Position numbers and translations under genes: made by a program. The notes under the pieces were generated by a model. That model searched no databases. It was not told where the DNA came from and saw only the letters and a list, made by a program, of their open reading frames with translations. Of a DNA stretch of 64,000 nt, positions 1 through 8,289 are shown piece after piece (the first letter of the stretch is position 1; every line of letters begins with the position of its first letter). This DNA is from Alcaligenes sp. SDU_A2 (GTDB lineage: Bacteria > Pseudomonadota > Gammaproteobacteria > Burkholderiales > Burkholderiaceae_B): positions 2,852,001 through 2,916,000 of the forward strand of contig NZ_CP151273.1 of assembly GCF_038237375.1 (NCBI RefSeq). The letters run 5' to 3'.

Positions 1-771
1 GCCCAAGCTATCGGTGACTGGAAAAGCAATGGCAATCGGCGTGCGTGTGAACTGATTCTTCCAAAGCTCCCACGCCTTCTTGGACCAAGCCAGATTGACG
101 GTACCGGTAATGGCTGCCGTCGTTTCAATCAGGGCCCCCGGTCCCAGGCGCTCGGCACCGAAGCAGCGCTGCGTCTGCAGGTTGTTGTCAATGTTCAGCG
201 TGAGGCCAGAAACGCAGGCTTGCCCAGCCAGCGAGACGCCATTGGCTTTCACGTCGCCTACGCTGATCGAAGACATGAACGGCGTATCCGTGGGCGCTGC
301 CGGTGTGGTCGCAAATGGCGTTTCCTTATCCTCATAGTCCAGGCAAGACATCGAGAACGTCACTGTGGCTTTGCCCTCTTCCGGCACTTCCAATGCCATA
401 GAGCTGACATGTGCGCCCTTGAACAAGGCATAGACACCGACGTCGCGGTAGCCCTTAGCCACGCTGAATGTGGTGCGCGTTTCGCCCACGGTCAGTTTAT
501 TGACCGTCCAAGCACCGTAGAACGCGGCGGCCAGCAGATCGTCGAACGTACCGTAAGACAGCTCGCCCGCGATGTCACCGGCAATGTCTACGCTGGTGGT
601 GATGGAACCCTGTCCGATTCGCGAGTCCGTGATTTCTTCGGATTCCTCAGTGTTGGGCGTAGGGGTCAAGGTGTTCCCGGTAACGCGCAGAGTCTGCCAG
701 CCAGAGCTGGGCGTGACGCCGGGCGTGACCTCCTTGACGATGTGGGTTGTTACTTTGGCTCCGCTCGACAT
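1..771 (-). CDS. Phage major tail tube protein (partial, C-terminus outside window)
   Basis: This open frame of 257 codons starts at an ATG on the minus strand and runs off the left edge. The protein begins MSSGAKVTTHIVKEV and is rich in Thr, Ser and Val, with a beta-rich pattern and a late LGPGALIETT segment, as in siphovirus tail tube proteins of about 300 residues. Such proteins polymerise as stacked rings into the tail tube. It lies immediately downstream of tail terminator and neck genes in the same direction, the usual place for this gene. The terminator at 794-815 separates it from the preceding gene, so it may have its own promoter or depend on antitermination. Confidence 0.75.
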   Translation of the reverse strand, partial: MSSGAKVTTHIVKEVTPGVTPSSGWQTLRVTGNTLTPTPNTEESEEITDSRIGQGSITTSVDIAGDIAGELSYGTFDDLLAAAFYGAWTVNKLTVGETRTTFSVAKGYRDVGVYALFKGAHVSSMALEVPEEGKATVTFSMSCLDYEDKETPFATTPAAPTDTPFMSSISVGDVKANGVSLAGQACVSGLTLNIDNNLQTQRCFGAERLGPGALIETTAAITGTVNLAWSKKAWELWKNQFTRTPIAIAFPVTDSLG

Positions 772-793
772 GGCGTGCTCCTATTGATGGCGT

Positions 794-815
794 AAAAAAA
801 CCGGCTCTAGGCCGG
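794..815 (-). terminator. Rho-independent terminator after the Rha gene
   Basis: Minus-strand stem CCGGC/GCCGG with a 5-base loop is followed by seven T residues, between the Rha-family gene and the tail tube gene. Confidence 0.7.
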
Positions 816-816
816 G

Positions 817-1323
817 TCAGTTCAGGGTTAGAGATGGCTGGATTTCATGCTCCAGCCGTTCGCGCCGCTTTTGCAGCTCTGGGATGGCGCGTTTTCGCTC
901 CAGCATCAACCGGGAGCCGAAAGAGGCTCGGACTTGCGTCGAAACCTCTTCTGCCACCAAGGCCTGGAGCTGCTGGTAAAGGTTCTGCGTTCGCTGGTTT
1001 AGTGCGTCTCGCATGCGGTAGAACTCACGGATAAGCCGAACCTTGAAGGCCACCACCTCGTCACTGTTGCGCATGAGGGAAATCAGCAACGCGGCTTGCT
1101 GCTCATTAAGCATGGCGTATTCAGTTGGCGAACCGCCACCCTGCGGGCGTTTCGCCACCCGCGTTTCAAACGCAAGTGGCCCAAATTGCTCAAGAGAGGC
1201 TGCATGCTTGCGGATCAGTTCCAGCATGTTCTTGTGCCGGGCCTTCATGCCTCGCGCAATCACAAGACTGGACGCCAGCGGCTCGCCACTGACAACAGAA
1301 ACAAGAGGTTCAAATTGAGTCAT
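817..1323 (-). CDS. Rha family phage regulatory protein
   Basis: About 168 residues from the ATG at 1323 (MTQFEPLVSV). The N-terminal half contains the Rha-type signature of a SSLVIARGMKARHKNM segment followed by FGPLAFETR, and the segment EYAMLNEQQAALLISLMRNS, as in Rha/pRha domain proteins. Phage Rha proteins are implicated in lysogeny regulation and host-range interference in lambdoid and P22-like phages; their biochemical role is poorly defined. The last 50 residues are charged and helical. An upstream ATG at 1380 in the same frame would add residues that do not resemble the family. The gene is bracketed by terminators on both sides inside the tail cluster, the layout of a moron (an inserted autonomous gene). 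Confidence 0.8.
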   Translation of the reverse strand: MTQFEPLVSVVSGEPLASSLVIARGMKARHKNMLELIRKHAASLEQFGPLAFETRVAKRPQGGGSPTEYAMLNEQQAALLISLMRNSDEVVAFKVRLIREFYRMRDALNQRTQNLYQQLQALVAEEVSTQVRASFGSRLMLERKRAIPELQKRRERLEHEIQPSLTLN

Positions 1324-1336
1324 TTTTAGATCCCAG

Positions 1337-1368
1337 AAAAGAAAAGGGCCGCCCGCAATGGGCAGCCC
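1337..1368 (-). terminator. Rho-independent terminator upstream of the Rha gene
   Basis: Minus-strand stem GGGCTGCCC/GGGCGGCCC with a 5-base loop is followed by TTTTCTTTT. Confidence 0.65.
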
Positions 1369-1429
1369 CGGACTTTTCAAAGCTCTTCCACCCTCTCGGG
1401 CTCGGTATCTACCGAATTAAGGCTGCCAA

Positions 1430-1457
1430 GAAAACAAGAAACCGGCTCGCAGCCGGC
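1430..1457 (-). terminator. Second terminator after the tail terminator gene
   Basis: Minus-strand stem CCGGCT/AGCCGG with a 3-base loop is followed by the T-rich run TTTCTTGTTTTC, directly after the stop of the 1478-1897 gene. It is tandem with the 1337-1368 terminator. Confidence 0.55.
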
Positions 1458-1477
1458 AATAGATAGATTGATACTGA

Positions 1478-1897
1478 CTATCCAGCCCTAAACCGGATAT
1501 TGACGTTGATCTGATAGAAACCCAGGCCCTGTGGCCGGCCCACGGAATCCCCGGTACCGACGTCCACCTGACTGGCCTCCAAGCACTCCAAATCGCCCTG
1601 GGACCAATAGGAGAAGTGCTCCTCCAAAGAATCCGCCAAGCGATTAAGCGTACCCAGCCCAGCGCCGATGCGGTCGAAACACTGAATGGTGATAATGCCG
1701 GGCTTGCGGCTATGTGGTCGGTCGGCCATGCCTGCCATGAAGGCTTGCCCATGCTGGATACTTAGGCGACACCACAGCCCCGACTCGGGCGGCGTAAATG
1801 CCGTCAGAGCGTTGGGATAGTCAATGCGCTCCTGGTCGACACCAGGAAAGACAGCCATCCGCGCAGTGATAGCTCGCCGGATCTGTTCAAAGGTCAT
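1478..1897 (-). CDS. Phage tail terminator-like protein (DUF4128-like)
   Basis: A 139-residue protein starting MTFEQIRRAITARMAVFPGV. The ATG at 1897 overlaps the stop of the upstream neck gene by four bases (ATGA), which fixes this start rather than the longer frame from 2020. Size, order (after the gp10-like protein and before the tail tube) and the segment RLADSLEEHFSYW fit small tail terminator or tail completion proteins, which cap the tail tube. It could instead be a minor tail protein of similar size. Family assignment is by pattern and position, not by a search. Confidence 0.6.
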   Translation of the reverse strand: MTFEQIRRAITARMAVFPGVDQERIDYPNALTAFTPPESGLWCRLSIQHGQAFMAGMADRPHSRKPGIITIQCFDRIGAGLGTLNRLADSLEEHFSYWSQGDLECLEASQVDVGTGDSVGRPQGLGFYQINVNIRFRAG

Positions 1898-2283
1898 TTG
1901 GTGTGTTTCTCCACGACAGCGGCGAAAGCCACGCCGTAAACCCCGGCGGGCGCCTGACCAGAATGGCCGTCCTCCAGCGCCTCGCCGTAGGGGATATTGT
2001 TCTGGATGACGGTTTCGCAATATGGACTGGCGGCAGACCCAATGACCTCACTGCCAGTTTGAAGCGTCTCGGCTCCCGATGGGTCGATTTTCTCCAGGTC
2101 ATAGCCGAGATCCACCCCGTCGATACTGACGCGGTGATTTGCGCGGTAAGCGCCGGAGTCCACAGGCGAACCAGCGACCACTGCAGCCAGGGTTTCCACA
2201 GCAACTTGATGCCGCTTCTGTCCGAGATCCTGCTCCACCACCTTGATAAAAGCCGTGGGTGGTTTACTCCAACCAGTAGCCAT
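1894..2283 (-). CDS. HK97 gp10-like head-tail joining protein
   Basis: A 129-residue protein from ATG 2283 (MATGWSKPPTAFIKVV). The region TLAAVVAGSPVDSGAYRANH matches the SPVDTG-R signature of HK97 gp10/phi13-type neck proteins. The C-terminal YGEALEDGHSGQAPAG also matches their conserved YA..LE.G.S..AP. These proteins sit at the head-tail interface or tail top. It is coupled by a four-base overlap to the downstream tail terminator gene. Confidence 0.8.
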   Translation of the reverse strand: MATGWSKPPTAFIKVVEQDLGQKRHQVAVETLAAVVAGSPVDSGAYRANHRVSIDGVDLGYDLEKIDPSGAETLQTGSEVIGSAASPYCETVIQNNIPYGEALEDGHSGQAPAGVYGVAFAAVVEKHTK

Positions 2284-2284
2284 T

Positions 2285-2641
2285 TCAAACCCTCCGTAGC
2301 TGCAAGGTCCAGGTGGCACCGACTGGATCCTGACCGACATTCAGCACTTCCATGCCGTTGATCTTGTCGCCTACCTTGGGTGTACCGTCCACATCGCCTT
2401 GCAGCGCAGTCAGCTTGGAGTCCGTGGCCAGTATCCGGATGCCATCGATCAGTTCCAGCTTGTAGCCCCCGATGACGCCCCGGCCGGAGTAGATGATCTC
2501 AACTTCTGGCCAGACCTCATTCACCGGGTCGTAGGCAAGCCCGCGCTCGATGCGCCGGCCTTTGAACTCGGTCACCGCATCTGCCAGATCTGTATCGAAG
2601 GCCTCGGCAATATCGGCCATCAACTCGTCACGCAGCCCCAT
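2285..2641 (-). CDS. Putative neck / head-closure protein
   Basis: 118 residues from ATG 2641 (MGLRDELMADIAEAFD). The protein is acidic at the N-terminus and beta-rich towards the C-terminus (YKLELIDGIRILATD, DPVGATWTLQLRRV), as in head-closure or stopper proteins that join the connector to the tail. Evidence is mostly genomic position between the connector-like and gp10-like genes. No motif is decisive. Confidence 0.5.
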   Translation of the reverse strand: MGLRDELMADIAEAFDTDLADAVTEFKGRRIERGLAYDPVNEVWPEVEIIYSGRGVIGGYKLELIDGIRILATDSKLTALQGDVDGTPKVGDKINGMEVLNVGQDPVGATWTLQLRRV

Positions 2642-2642
2642 A

Positions 2643-3029
2643 TCAATCCCGTCCTTTACGACACGGCTCCGGCTTCCACGGCATGCGTTTCGCTTTGATT
2701 GTTCGCTTGCCTTGGGCCAATGCCTTGATGACCCTGTGCCGCCCATCTGCTATTCGGCCATTCCAATCCAGCAAAATCGGGGAGTCCAGATCGGCGCTCA
2801 TGACCTTCTTCACATGCCACGCCAACGAATGCATATTGCTGCCTTGCCAAATCTCCCCAGACAGGTCCAGGGCAGCCAGCGGGCAATCAAAAACAGGCAA
2901 ATCACCTGCGTCGTCCAGGAGACGAGCCACTGAATACTCGTTGCCCTCGCCGTCCGAGTAATAGTCTTGTAGTGGGTAGGCCTGACTAAATGAGACTTTG
3001 GGCACCTTATTTCCCTTGGCCATACACAT
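2643..3029 (-). CDS. ParB/sulfiredoxin-fold protein in the neck cluster
   Basis: 128 residues. The ATG at 3029 directly follows the stop of the preceding gene (TAAATG), with AGGA five bases upstream, which supports this start over the in-frame ATG at 3023. The segment PILLDWNGRIADGRHRVIKAL carries the DGRHR box of ParB N-terminal/sulfiredoxin-like domains, which bind nucleotides or act as nucleases. It is not a standard neck component, so it is probably an accessory gene that became part of the late operon. The PAPS-reductase-like gene at 10654-11355 may be its functional partner, because IbrA/IbrB-type pairs combine these two folds. That link is inference. Confidence 0.6.
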   Translation of the reverse strand: MCMAKGNKVPKVSFSQAYPLQDYYSDGEGNEYSVARLLDDAGDLPVFDCPLAALDLSGEIWQGSNMHSLAWHVKKVMSADLDSPILLDWNGRIADGRHRVIKALAQGKRTIKAKRMPWKPEPCRKGRD

Positions 3030-3398
3030 TTACGTCCTTTTCAGAAAAATGACACCGCCACGCCCCAGCCATGGCTTGAGCAGCGCCAAGGCGAGTCGCT
3101 CACCCGCCGTCAATTGCTGGTAGTTCGCTGCAAAGGTTTTGCTGGATTCGACCGTGTCGGCCTTCACAGACTTGCTGGTCACACCTACCTCGGTCGCGCG
3201 GTAAAGCCGGTCGGCTGCCGCTTCCACAGCAACCTCGGCACCGGCCTGCTTCCATTGCTGTGGCATGGGGGCCAGGCTGGGCAGACCCTGCTCACCCATC
3301 CAGGCATTGGCCAACAACACCGCCCGCGCCTTTTTGTCCTCGGCAGCCCATGACCGCCCCATCAGCTCGTCCACCTCTGAAACAGTCACGTATTCCAT
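3030..3398 (-). CDS. Head-tail connector-like protein (DnaT_2-like small protein)
   Basis: 122 residues, MEYVTVSEVDELMGRSWAAE. The all-helical N-terminal half (KKARAVLLANAWMGEQGLP) resembles the small connector family often labelled DnaT-like in phages, which occupies the gp6/adaptor position. It lies between the HeH/LEM-like protein and the ParB-fold protein, in the standard capsid, connector, closure order. Function as an adaptor is inferred from order and size. Confidence 0.5.
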   Translation of the reverse strand: MEYVTVSEVDELMGRSWAAEDKKARAVLLANAWMGEQGLPSLAPMPQQWKQAGAEVAVEAAADRLYRATEVGVTSKSVKADTVESSKTFAANYQQLTAGERLALALLKPWLGRGGVIFLKRT

Positions 3399-3400
3399 GA

Positions 3401-3727
3401 CTATTCCGAGACGAGCGCCAGGGCCAGCAGTTCGTCCTTGGTGGCCTTGGGGTCGAAATCAATGCCCAATCCCTTCAGATACTTGCGCAGGGCCGGCAGC
3501 CCCATTTGTGCCGGATCGACGTCGACTTCGTCGCGCTCACCATCGGGGACAACGTGAACAGGGACATCAAGCGCCTTGTACGCCGCAACGATCTCGGGAA
3601 AGTGCCCCATGATGGCCACTTCCTCGGCACCGTTCTCGGGGCCTCGGAAATAAATCGGATTGCGCACGGCCACGAACGCGCCTTCGGGCACAGGAATTGT
3701 CGCCTGGGTCGTGTACAGAATTTTCAT
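3401..3727 (-). CDS. Hypothetical late protein with C-terminal HeH/LEM-like domain
   Basis: 108 residues. The last 35 residues (LPALRKYLKGLGIDFDPKATKDELLALA) fit the short helix-extended-helix (HeH/LEM, SAP-like) motif found at the end of small phage proteins next to the capsid gene. The N-terminal part contains a beta-rich stretch with no recognised motif. The role is unknown; it may be a capsid-associated or DNA-contacting virion protein. Confidence 0.55.
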   Translation of the reverse strand: MKILYTTQATIPVPEGAFVAVRNPIYFRGPENGAEEVAIMGHFPEIVAAYKALDVPVHVVPDGERDEVDVDPAQMGLPALRKYLKGLGIDFDPKATKDELLALALVSE

Positions 3728-3742
3728 GATTGCTCCTTGAAA

Positions 3743-3760
3743 GCGGGGCCGAAGCCCCGC
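3743..3760 (-). terminator. Hairpin (attenuator) after the capsid gene
   Basis: Perfect minus-strand stem GCGGGGC/GCCCCGC with a TTCG tetraloop is followed by TTTC, between the capsid gene and the next gene. The short T-run suggests partial termination or mRNA processing, as often seen after highly expressed capsid genes. Confidence 0.5.
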
Positions 3761-3766
3761 ACTGGC

Positions 3767-4720
3767 TTAAGGGCCAGGATCAGGCGTCAGATCGATCAGC
3801 ACGCCGGCGGTTGCCTTGTCGCTGGTGGCGTACTTGCCCCAGTTGGCACCAGCGCCCAGGGCGGCCAGGTTCGGATTCACGCCGGACGCTTCTTTCCAGG
3901 AGTAGCCCAGCAAATCGACGTTGAACGTACCTTCTGCGCGGTAACCCAGCGCCAGATTTTCCTGGGTGTTGATCGGATACGAACGCACACCAGGCACCTG
4001 CGATTCGGTCAAGGTGACCGCACCCGCCTGCAGGCCAAAGATGCTGTTACCCGGCACTTTGTCCGAGACCAGCACGGGCTTGCCCATGGTGCCGGGCGTA
4101 CCGCCATAGATCACGATGCCGGCTTCTTCATAAATCTTCTGATCGATCGCATCATCCACCAGGTCGAAATACGTGGCGGAATCCATGCCGAACAGAGCGA
4201 TACGGTTGAAGCGGTCGCCGAACTTGCGCATACCCTTGGTCAGGACCTTCTTGTGATCGGTCGCAAACGCGGCCTTGGCGACCATGTTGGCGTTGGAACC
4301 GATGGCAGCAGCCAGGGATGCGAAGGCTACTTCGATGTAGTAATCCAGGGCGGCGTCGGCCATATCCTGGCCCAAGAGCATCGAAAACTCTTCGGGGCTG
4401 CGCGCGCGGCGTTTGAAGGCTTCTTCAGTGGTTTCGTAGGGGCCATATTTCCACGGCGTCTTGACCCCAATCATTTCACCGGCACCAATCTTCTTGCCCA
4501 CTGCATTTGCAGCGGAATTAACGTCTCGGTGTTCCAGCGATCCGCCGATCTTGTAGAAGGCGCGCTTGCGCAGATCGCCCTCGATGTTCTCGTTCTGCAG
4601 CACCAGCGCGCCGCCCGAGGATTGATTGAAAATGGCCAACACTTCCTGGAGGCGTTCCAGGTAGGCGGTTTGCGCCAGATCGTTGTAGATGATCAGGTCG
4701 CTATTGACGGTAGCAGGCAT
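3767..4720 (-). CDS. Phage major capsid protein
   Basis: 317 residues. It starts MPATVNSDLIIYNDLAQTAYLERLQ and contains the segment GEMIGVKTPWKYGPYETTEEAFKRR. Its middle part (FGDRFNRIALFGMDSATYFDLVDDAI) resembles the gp13-type major capsid family of HK97 fold. It lies directly after the scaffold gene with 12 bases between them and is followed by a stable hairpin, as expected for the most abundant virion protein. No N-terminal maturation protease gene is seen. The separate scaffold argues for scaffold-guided assembly. Confidence 0.88.
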   Translation of the reverse strand: MPATVNSDLIIYNDLAQTAYLERLQEVLAIFNQSSGGALVLQNENIEGDLRKRAFYKIGGSLEHRDVNSAANAVGKKIGAGEMIGVKTPWKYGPYETTEEAFKRRARSPEEFSMLLGQDMADAALDYYIEVAFASLAAAIGSNANMVAKAAFATDHKKVLTKGMRKFGDRFNRIALFGMDSATYFDLVDDAIDQKIYEEAGIVIYGGTPGTMGKPVLVSDKVPGNSIFGLQAGAVTLTESQVPGVRSYPINTQENLALGYRAEGTFNVDLLGYSWKEASGVNPNLAALGAGANWGKYATSDKATAGVLIDLTPDPGP

Positions 4721-4732
4721 TGAATGCGCTCC

Positions 4733-5494
4733 TTATTTGGGTAGTTTCAGGTAGGCCTCGCGGCCGTGATCTTTGACGTAAGCAGCAATCTCCGCAGGCG
4801 ACATTTCGCTGCGCTTTTTACCGCCCTTGCCGCCTTTGTCGCCAACGGCACCCGCGCCCTGAGCTCGCGGCCACAGATGCGGTGCCGACTCGCGCAGGCC
4901 CTCGGCCCATTCGAGTGGGGACAGCGGCGTTTTGCCGTCCTTGCCATAGACAATCTCGCCGTCGGCCATCGCGACGGCCTGGCCGTCTTCGCTGAGCTGG
5001 AACACGCTGCGCGCGCGCAGAATCATGTCTTCGGCTGCCTCGGGCAGCGCCCCGGCCTTGGCCGACGCTTCACGAATGGAATCGGCCAGGACCTTGTCCT
5101 TGAACCGTGCTGCGAATGCCTCAGCCTTGTCGGCACGCTCCTTTTCGGCCTGCAGCTTCTTATCCTGGTCGGCGCGCAGACGCTCGGTGCGGCGAGAGAC
5201 CACCTCGTCCAGCTTGCCCTCGGCAATCAGGCGGGTTTCCTCGTCCTGGTCGGCCTTGCTCAGCAGGCCTTTGACTAAATCGAGATCCAGGCCGTCGAAT
5301 TGGGCCTTGAATTGGTCCAGCTCGCCCTTGGCGGTCTTGACCGAGCCCAGCAGTTCCTGGTTCTTGGTTTTCAGGCCCGAGACGGCCTTGTCGATGGCCT
5401 CCTGCCCTTTTGCGGCCAACGCCTCCTTGAGAGCGGCGACCTTATCCTCGGGCAGGTCCAGGCCCAGCCCGGCCAGATCGAGATCTTCGAACAT
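4733..5494 (-). CDS. Phage scaffolding protein
   Basis: 253 residues. The protein has a long charged coiled coil (roughly residues 20-150) and a basic, Gly/Lys-rich region near residue 220 (GGKGGKKR), typical of scaffolding proteins that bind the inner capsid surface through a basic C-terminal helix. AAGGGGA lies upstream of the ATG. It is immediately upstream of the capsid gene. Two terminators at 5539-5595 separate it from the preceding genes, so scaffold and capsid may be transcribed from a separate start or under late antitermination. Confidence 0.85.
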   Translation of the reverse strand: MFEDLDLAGLGLDLPEDKVAALKEALAAKGQEAIDKAVSGLKTKNQELLGSVKTAKGELDQFKAQFDGLDLDLVKGLLSKADQDEETRLIAEGKLDEVVSRRTERLRADQDKKLQAEKERADKAEAFAARFKDKVLADSIREASAKAGALPEAAEDMILRARSVFQLSEDGQAVAMADGEIVYGKDGKTPLSPLEWAEGLRESAPHLWPRAQGAGAVGDKGGKGGKKRSEMSPAEIAAYVKDHGREAYLKLPK

Positions 5495-5538
5495 GTGGTT
5501 TTCCCCTTGGGAAGGTTTCGGCCAGCCTCGCCAGCCAT

Positions 5539-5595
5539 AAAAAAAGCCGCCCCTCGGGCAGCCCAGAAAAAAGAAAACCCGCTCAGAGGCGGGTT
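5539..5595 (-). terminator. Tandem rho-independent terminators upstream of the scaffold gene
   Basis: On the minus strand, AACCCGC/GCGGGTT (5-base loop) is followed by TTTTCTTTTTTC. After it comes a second stem, GCTGCCC/GGGCGGC (one mismatch, 3-base loop), followed by seven T residues. The first stem overlaps the stop of the 50-codon gene. Confidence 0.75.
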
Positions 5596-5746
5596 ATGTG
5601 TCGTCTTCCAGCTCCTGTCGGCGCATCGATATGTTGATGTGCATGTGCAGCCATAGCTCGGGCCGCTCCAGTAAAGGGCGGCGCTCGACGATTCGGTGTT
5701 TCCACCATTCGAGAAACATGAAATCGCAGGGCTGGTGCTCAGTCAC
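5594..5746 (-). CDS. Small hypothetical late protein, 50 residues
   Basis: A GTG start at 5746 overlaps the stop codon of the MuF gene (GTGACTGA), giving an acidic/aromatic 50-residue product containing FLEWWKHRIVERRPLLE and ending in QELEDDT. An internal ATG at 5719 is an alternative start. The start is coupled to the upstream gene and the product is followed by a strong terminator, both signs of a genuine last gene of the packaging block. Function unknown. Confidence 0.55.
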   Translation of the reverse strand: MTEHQPCDFMFLEWWKHRIVERRPLLERPELWLHMHINISMRRQELEDDT

Positions 5747-6935
5747 CGAATATGCTCTTGAAGGTATCCGCGTCACGGCGACGCAGCTCCTGCAAAGTGT
5801 ACTGTCGCCCGCGCGGGTCAACAAAGCGACTCAAGTCGTAGCCGCCCTCTTGGTAAAGCTTGTACCGAGCCGGCCCTAACCATTCGCGCTGGAACGCAAC
5901 ATCCTGGCCGCGAAACCAGCCGCCGTACTTTGTGCTGGCCTGCACCTGGCCAACTTTGAGGCCCGCCTTCTCACGCTGCGCTTTGGTCATGTCTCCGACA
6001 GGTCGGAAGCTCGCTGGCCGTGGAACACGTTCACCGTCCTCGCCGATCCGGTAGCCGCCGCGCGCCTTGAGCGAGCGTACAAATGGCCGGTTGCCCACCA
6101 GGTCGCCGTCAAAGCTTGGCGCAAGCACCGTGCGGCAGTTCGGATGGTACGGAGGACGTGGAAAATCAGAATCCAACTCATACCGCGTTCCATCCATCGC
6201 CGCGCAATATTTGCTGGTGCGCCCGTCCAGCGTGGCCACCACCACCAAGTACTTCACGCCCAGGGCGCGGTAGGTGTTTTCATACGCCACGTTAGAGACA
6301 TGGTTGCGTGCCGTGCGCACCACCCGCTCCACGTCCAGCTTGCTGCGGTGAATCAGACCATCCTGATAGCGCAGCTTGTCGGTACCACGCAGGCCTCGGA
6401 TGATGTCGGCGTTGGTTTGCCCTTCCCCGATGCCCTGCCTGATACCGGCATAGATCCGGGCCCGAGCCTGGACTGGGATGTCAGTCAGTAGATCATCCAG
6501 CAACTGGCCGCCAAACACCGGCCTGTCAGCGGCAGCCTTAAGCACCTTGACTGGCGACACCTTAACCTTGGGCAGGCCATCGACGGCCTTACCCATCACC
6601 TCGGCAATGTAGGCAATCTCGTAACCTGCCAAGGCCAGAGCACCAGCAGACCACTCTGCCCGGATGGCCACATCCAGCGTCTTGGCGGCCTGATCGATCT
6701 CGCCCTTCACCGCTTTGAGCGCATCCGTCGTGTAACGGCCAGCTAAGAACGCCTCCCGCTCACCGAGACTCAACGCTTCCAGCAGCGGCAGCAGCTCCTT
6801 AGCCAGAGCGGCACCGATCCGGTCCAGTTCAAGCCATAGGCGATTCACGACCTGCGACGATGCCCGGTAGCCATAAGACGAATGCTGGGCCAGCGCCGCT
6901 ACGATAGCCCGCTGGGCGTCACTCAGGCTCGCCAT
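5739..6935 (-). CDS. MuF / SPP1 gp7-like minor head protein
   Basis: 398 residues. An N-terminal helical region is followed by the MuF core near residues 205-265, with TSKYCAAMDGTRY and PPYHPNCRTVLAP, the conserved Cys/His pattern of the Mu gpF/SPP1 gp7 family. These proteins bind the portal and are packaged in the head in a few copies. The gene overlaps the end of the portal gene by 17 bases, the usual portal-MuF order. The C-terminal extension of about 130 residues has no recognised toxin motif. Confidence 0.88.
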   Translation of the reverse strand: MASLSDAQRAIVAALAQHSSYGYRASSQVVNRLWLELDRIGAALAKELLPLLEALSLGEREAFLAGRYTTDALKAVKGEIDQAAKTLDVAIRAEWSAGALALAGYEIAYIAEVMGKAVDGLPKVKVSPVKVLKAAADRPVFGGQLLDDLLTDIPVQARARIYAGIRQGIGEGQTNADIIRGLRGTDKLRYQDGLIHRSKLDVERVVRTARNHVSNVAYENTYRALGVKYLVVVATLDGRTSKYCAAMDGTRYELDSDFPRPPYHPNCRTVLAPSFDGDLVGNRPFVRSLKARGGYRIGEDGERVPRPASFRPVGDMTKAQREKAGLKVGQVQASTKYGGWFRGQDVAFQREWLGPARYKLYQEGGYDLSRFVDPRGRQYTLQELRRRDADTFKSIFGD

Positions 6936-8289
6936 GCTCTACGCCTCCAGGGTTCTCGATGTGCAGCGCCTCTTCGTCATACGAACGCTCAGGCAGTTTG
7001 CCCAAGATCAGGTACTGCCAATAAGCATCCGCGCTGATCTTGCCGGCCATGACCGCCTGCAGCAGTTGCTGGGCAATGGCAGGATCAATCACTGGTGTGC
7101 TGAACTCCGGTTTAACCGTGAACTTCACCCCGTCGGGATTCTCGCCAATCCACTCGGCGATATAGCGCAAGCCTTGCTCGATGGCCTCGGCCACCGTTAC
7201 GACAATGGAGTGCAGAGTCGCGTGCTGATCATCCTGCCGCGCCTTGCGGGCCTCGCCAGACTCGGTGCCGGCCACATCCATGACCTTGGCACCTGCCTCC
7301 AGCGCCGCCCCCTTCTGATCCTGCATTGCCCGGCGCACAGCATCGATACCGGCACCCTGGAACTCCAGATAGCCACAGGTGCCGTTATCACCCAGATCCC
7401 AGGCTGCCGACGGACCGGTTACCGAAAGCGGTTTATCCGCTTCCAGCCCCGACACCCACGGCTGCGGATGACTGGTGTAGTGCAGGCTAGTGAAATAGTC
7501 AGCGCTAAGCTGGTACGACTTGATGGCCGCGCGCGCCATAGTCAGCAGCGGCACCTCGTCCACACCCGGGCCGTTGTCGGTCGAGCCGCAGTAGATGACT
7601 GGCAGAAAGCCCAGCCCCTTTGCCACCTGCCCACCGGTCGCCACGGTGCCCAGCGGCCGGCGCTCTTCGATAATCTGTCCGTCGCTGCCCTGAACCTCGG
7701 TGAAGCAAATCCCACCATCCAGCGCATAAATGCGGTACACAGCCTCGGTGTCGTGCGAAAAGACGTCATCGCCTTTTTCGCGGAACTCACGGAACACGGC
7801 CAGCACCAAGTCCTGGCGACCTTCGACCGTCGCCTCTTTCCAGTTGGTGGCGTTCGTGGCGCGATAGGTGGCGAAATACGGCTGGCCCTGGTCGTCGATA
7901 TTGACCACCACCGGTACGCGACCATGGGAGACGGCCTGGCGCACCATACGCAGGAACAACTGCTTGAGGCTGAACCCGTCATCGGTGGCGTTCTGCTCCA
8001 TGGCCTGCATACGGTTGGGTAGCTCGATCTCGGGCTGCAGCCGCGAGACCAAGCCCATCATCGAGCGCAGGCTGTCGCGCACCCAGTGCTCGTACTGAGC
8101 GCGTTCGCGGTAGCCCTCGTACAGATAGCGATTGTCGCCGCTAAGTTTTTCCGCCTCGACCATGCCCGCCGGTTTAGGCAGGTAGCCTGGCTTGGCCTTG
8201 ATAGCCCGCTCACCCTCCAGGGCATCGTCCATCATTTCCCATTCAGGCAGGTGTGCATCGTAGTCGGGATGCGTGGTTGTGACTGACAT
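6919..8289 (-). CDS. Portal protein (DUF4055 family)
   Basis: 456 residues. DUF4055 phage proteins occupy the portal position between terminase and MuF. Visible family-like features are the N-terminal YLYEGYRERAQYEHWVRDSL, the AVSHGRVPVVVNID segment and the C-terminal PEFSTPVIDPAIAQQLLQAV. It forms the dodecameric DNA entry channel at the capsid vertex. Its ATG overlaps the last base of the terminase large subunit stop, indicating translational coupling. Confidence 0.88.
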   Translation of the reverse strand: MSVTTTHPDYDAHLPEWEMMDDALEGERAIKAKPGYLPKPAGMVEAEKLSGDNRYLYEGYRERAQYEHWVRDSLRSMMGLVSRLQPEIELPNRMQAMEQNATDDGFSLKQLFLRMVRQAVSHGRVPVVVNIDDQGQPYFATYRATNATNWKEATVEGRQDLVLAVFREFREKGDDVFSHDTEAVYRIYALDGGICFTEVQGSDGQIIEERRPLGTVATGGQVAKGLGFLPVIYCGSTDNGPGVDEVPLLTMARAAIKSYQLSADYFTSLHYTSHPQPWVSGLEADKPLSVTGPSAAWDLGDNGTCGYLEFQGAGIDAVRRAMQDQKGAALEAGAKVMDVAGTESGEARKARQDDQHATLHSIVVTVAEAIEQGLRYIAEWIGENPDGVKFTVKPEFSTPVIDPAIAQQLLQAVMAGKISADAYWQYLILGKLPERSYDEEALHIENPGGVEHGEPE

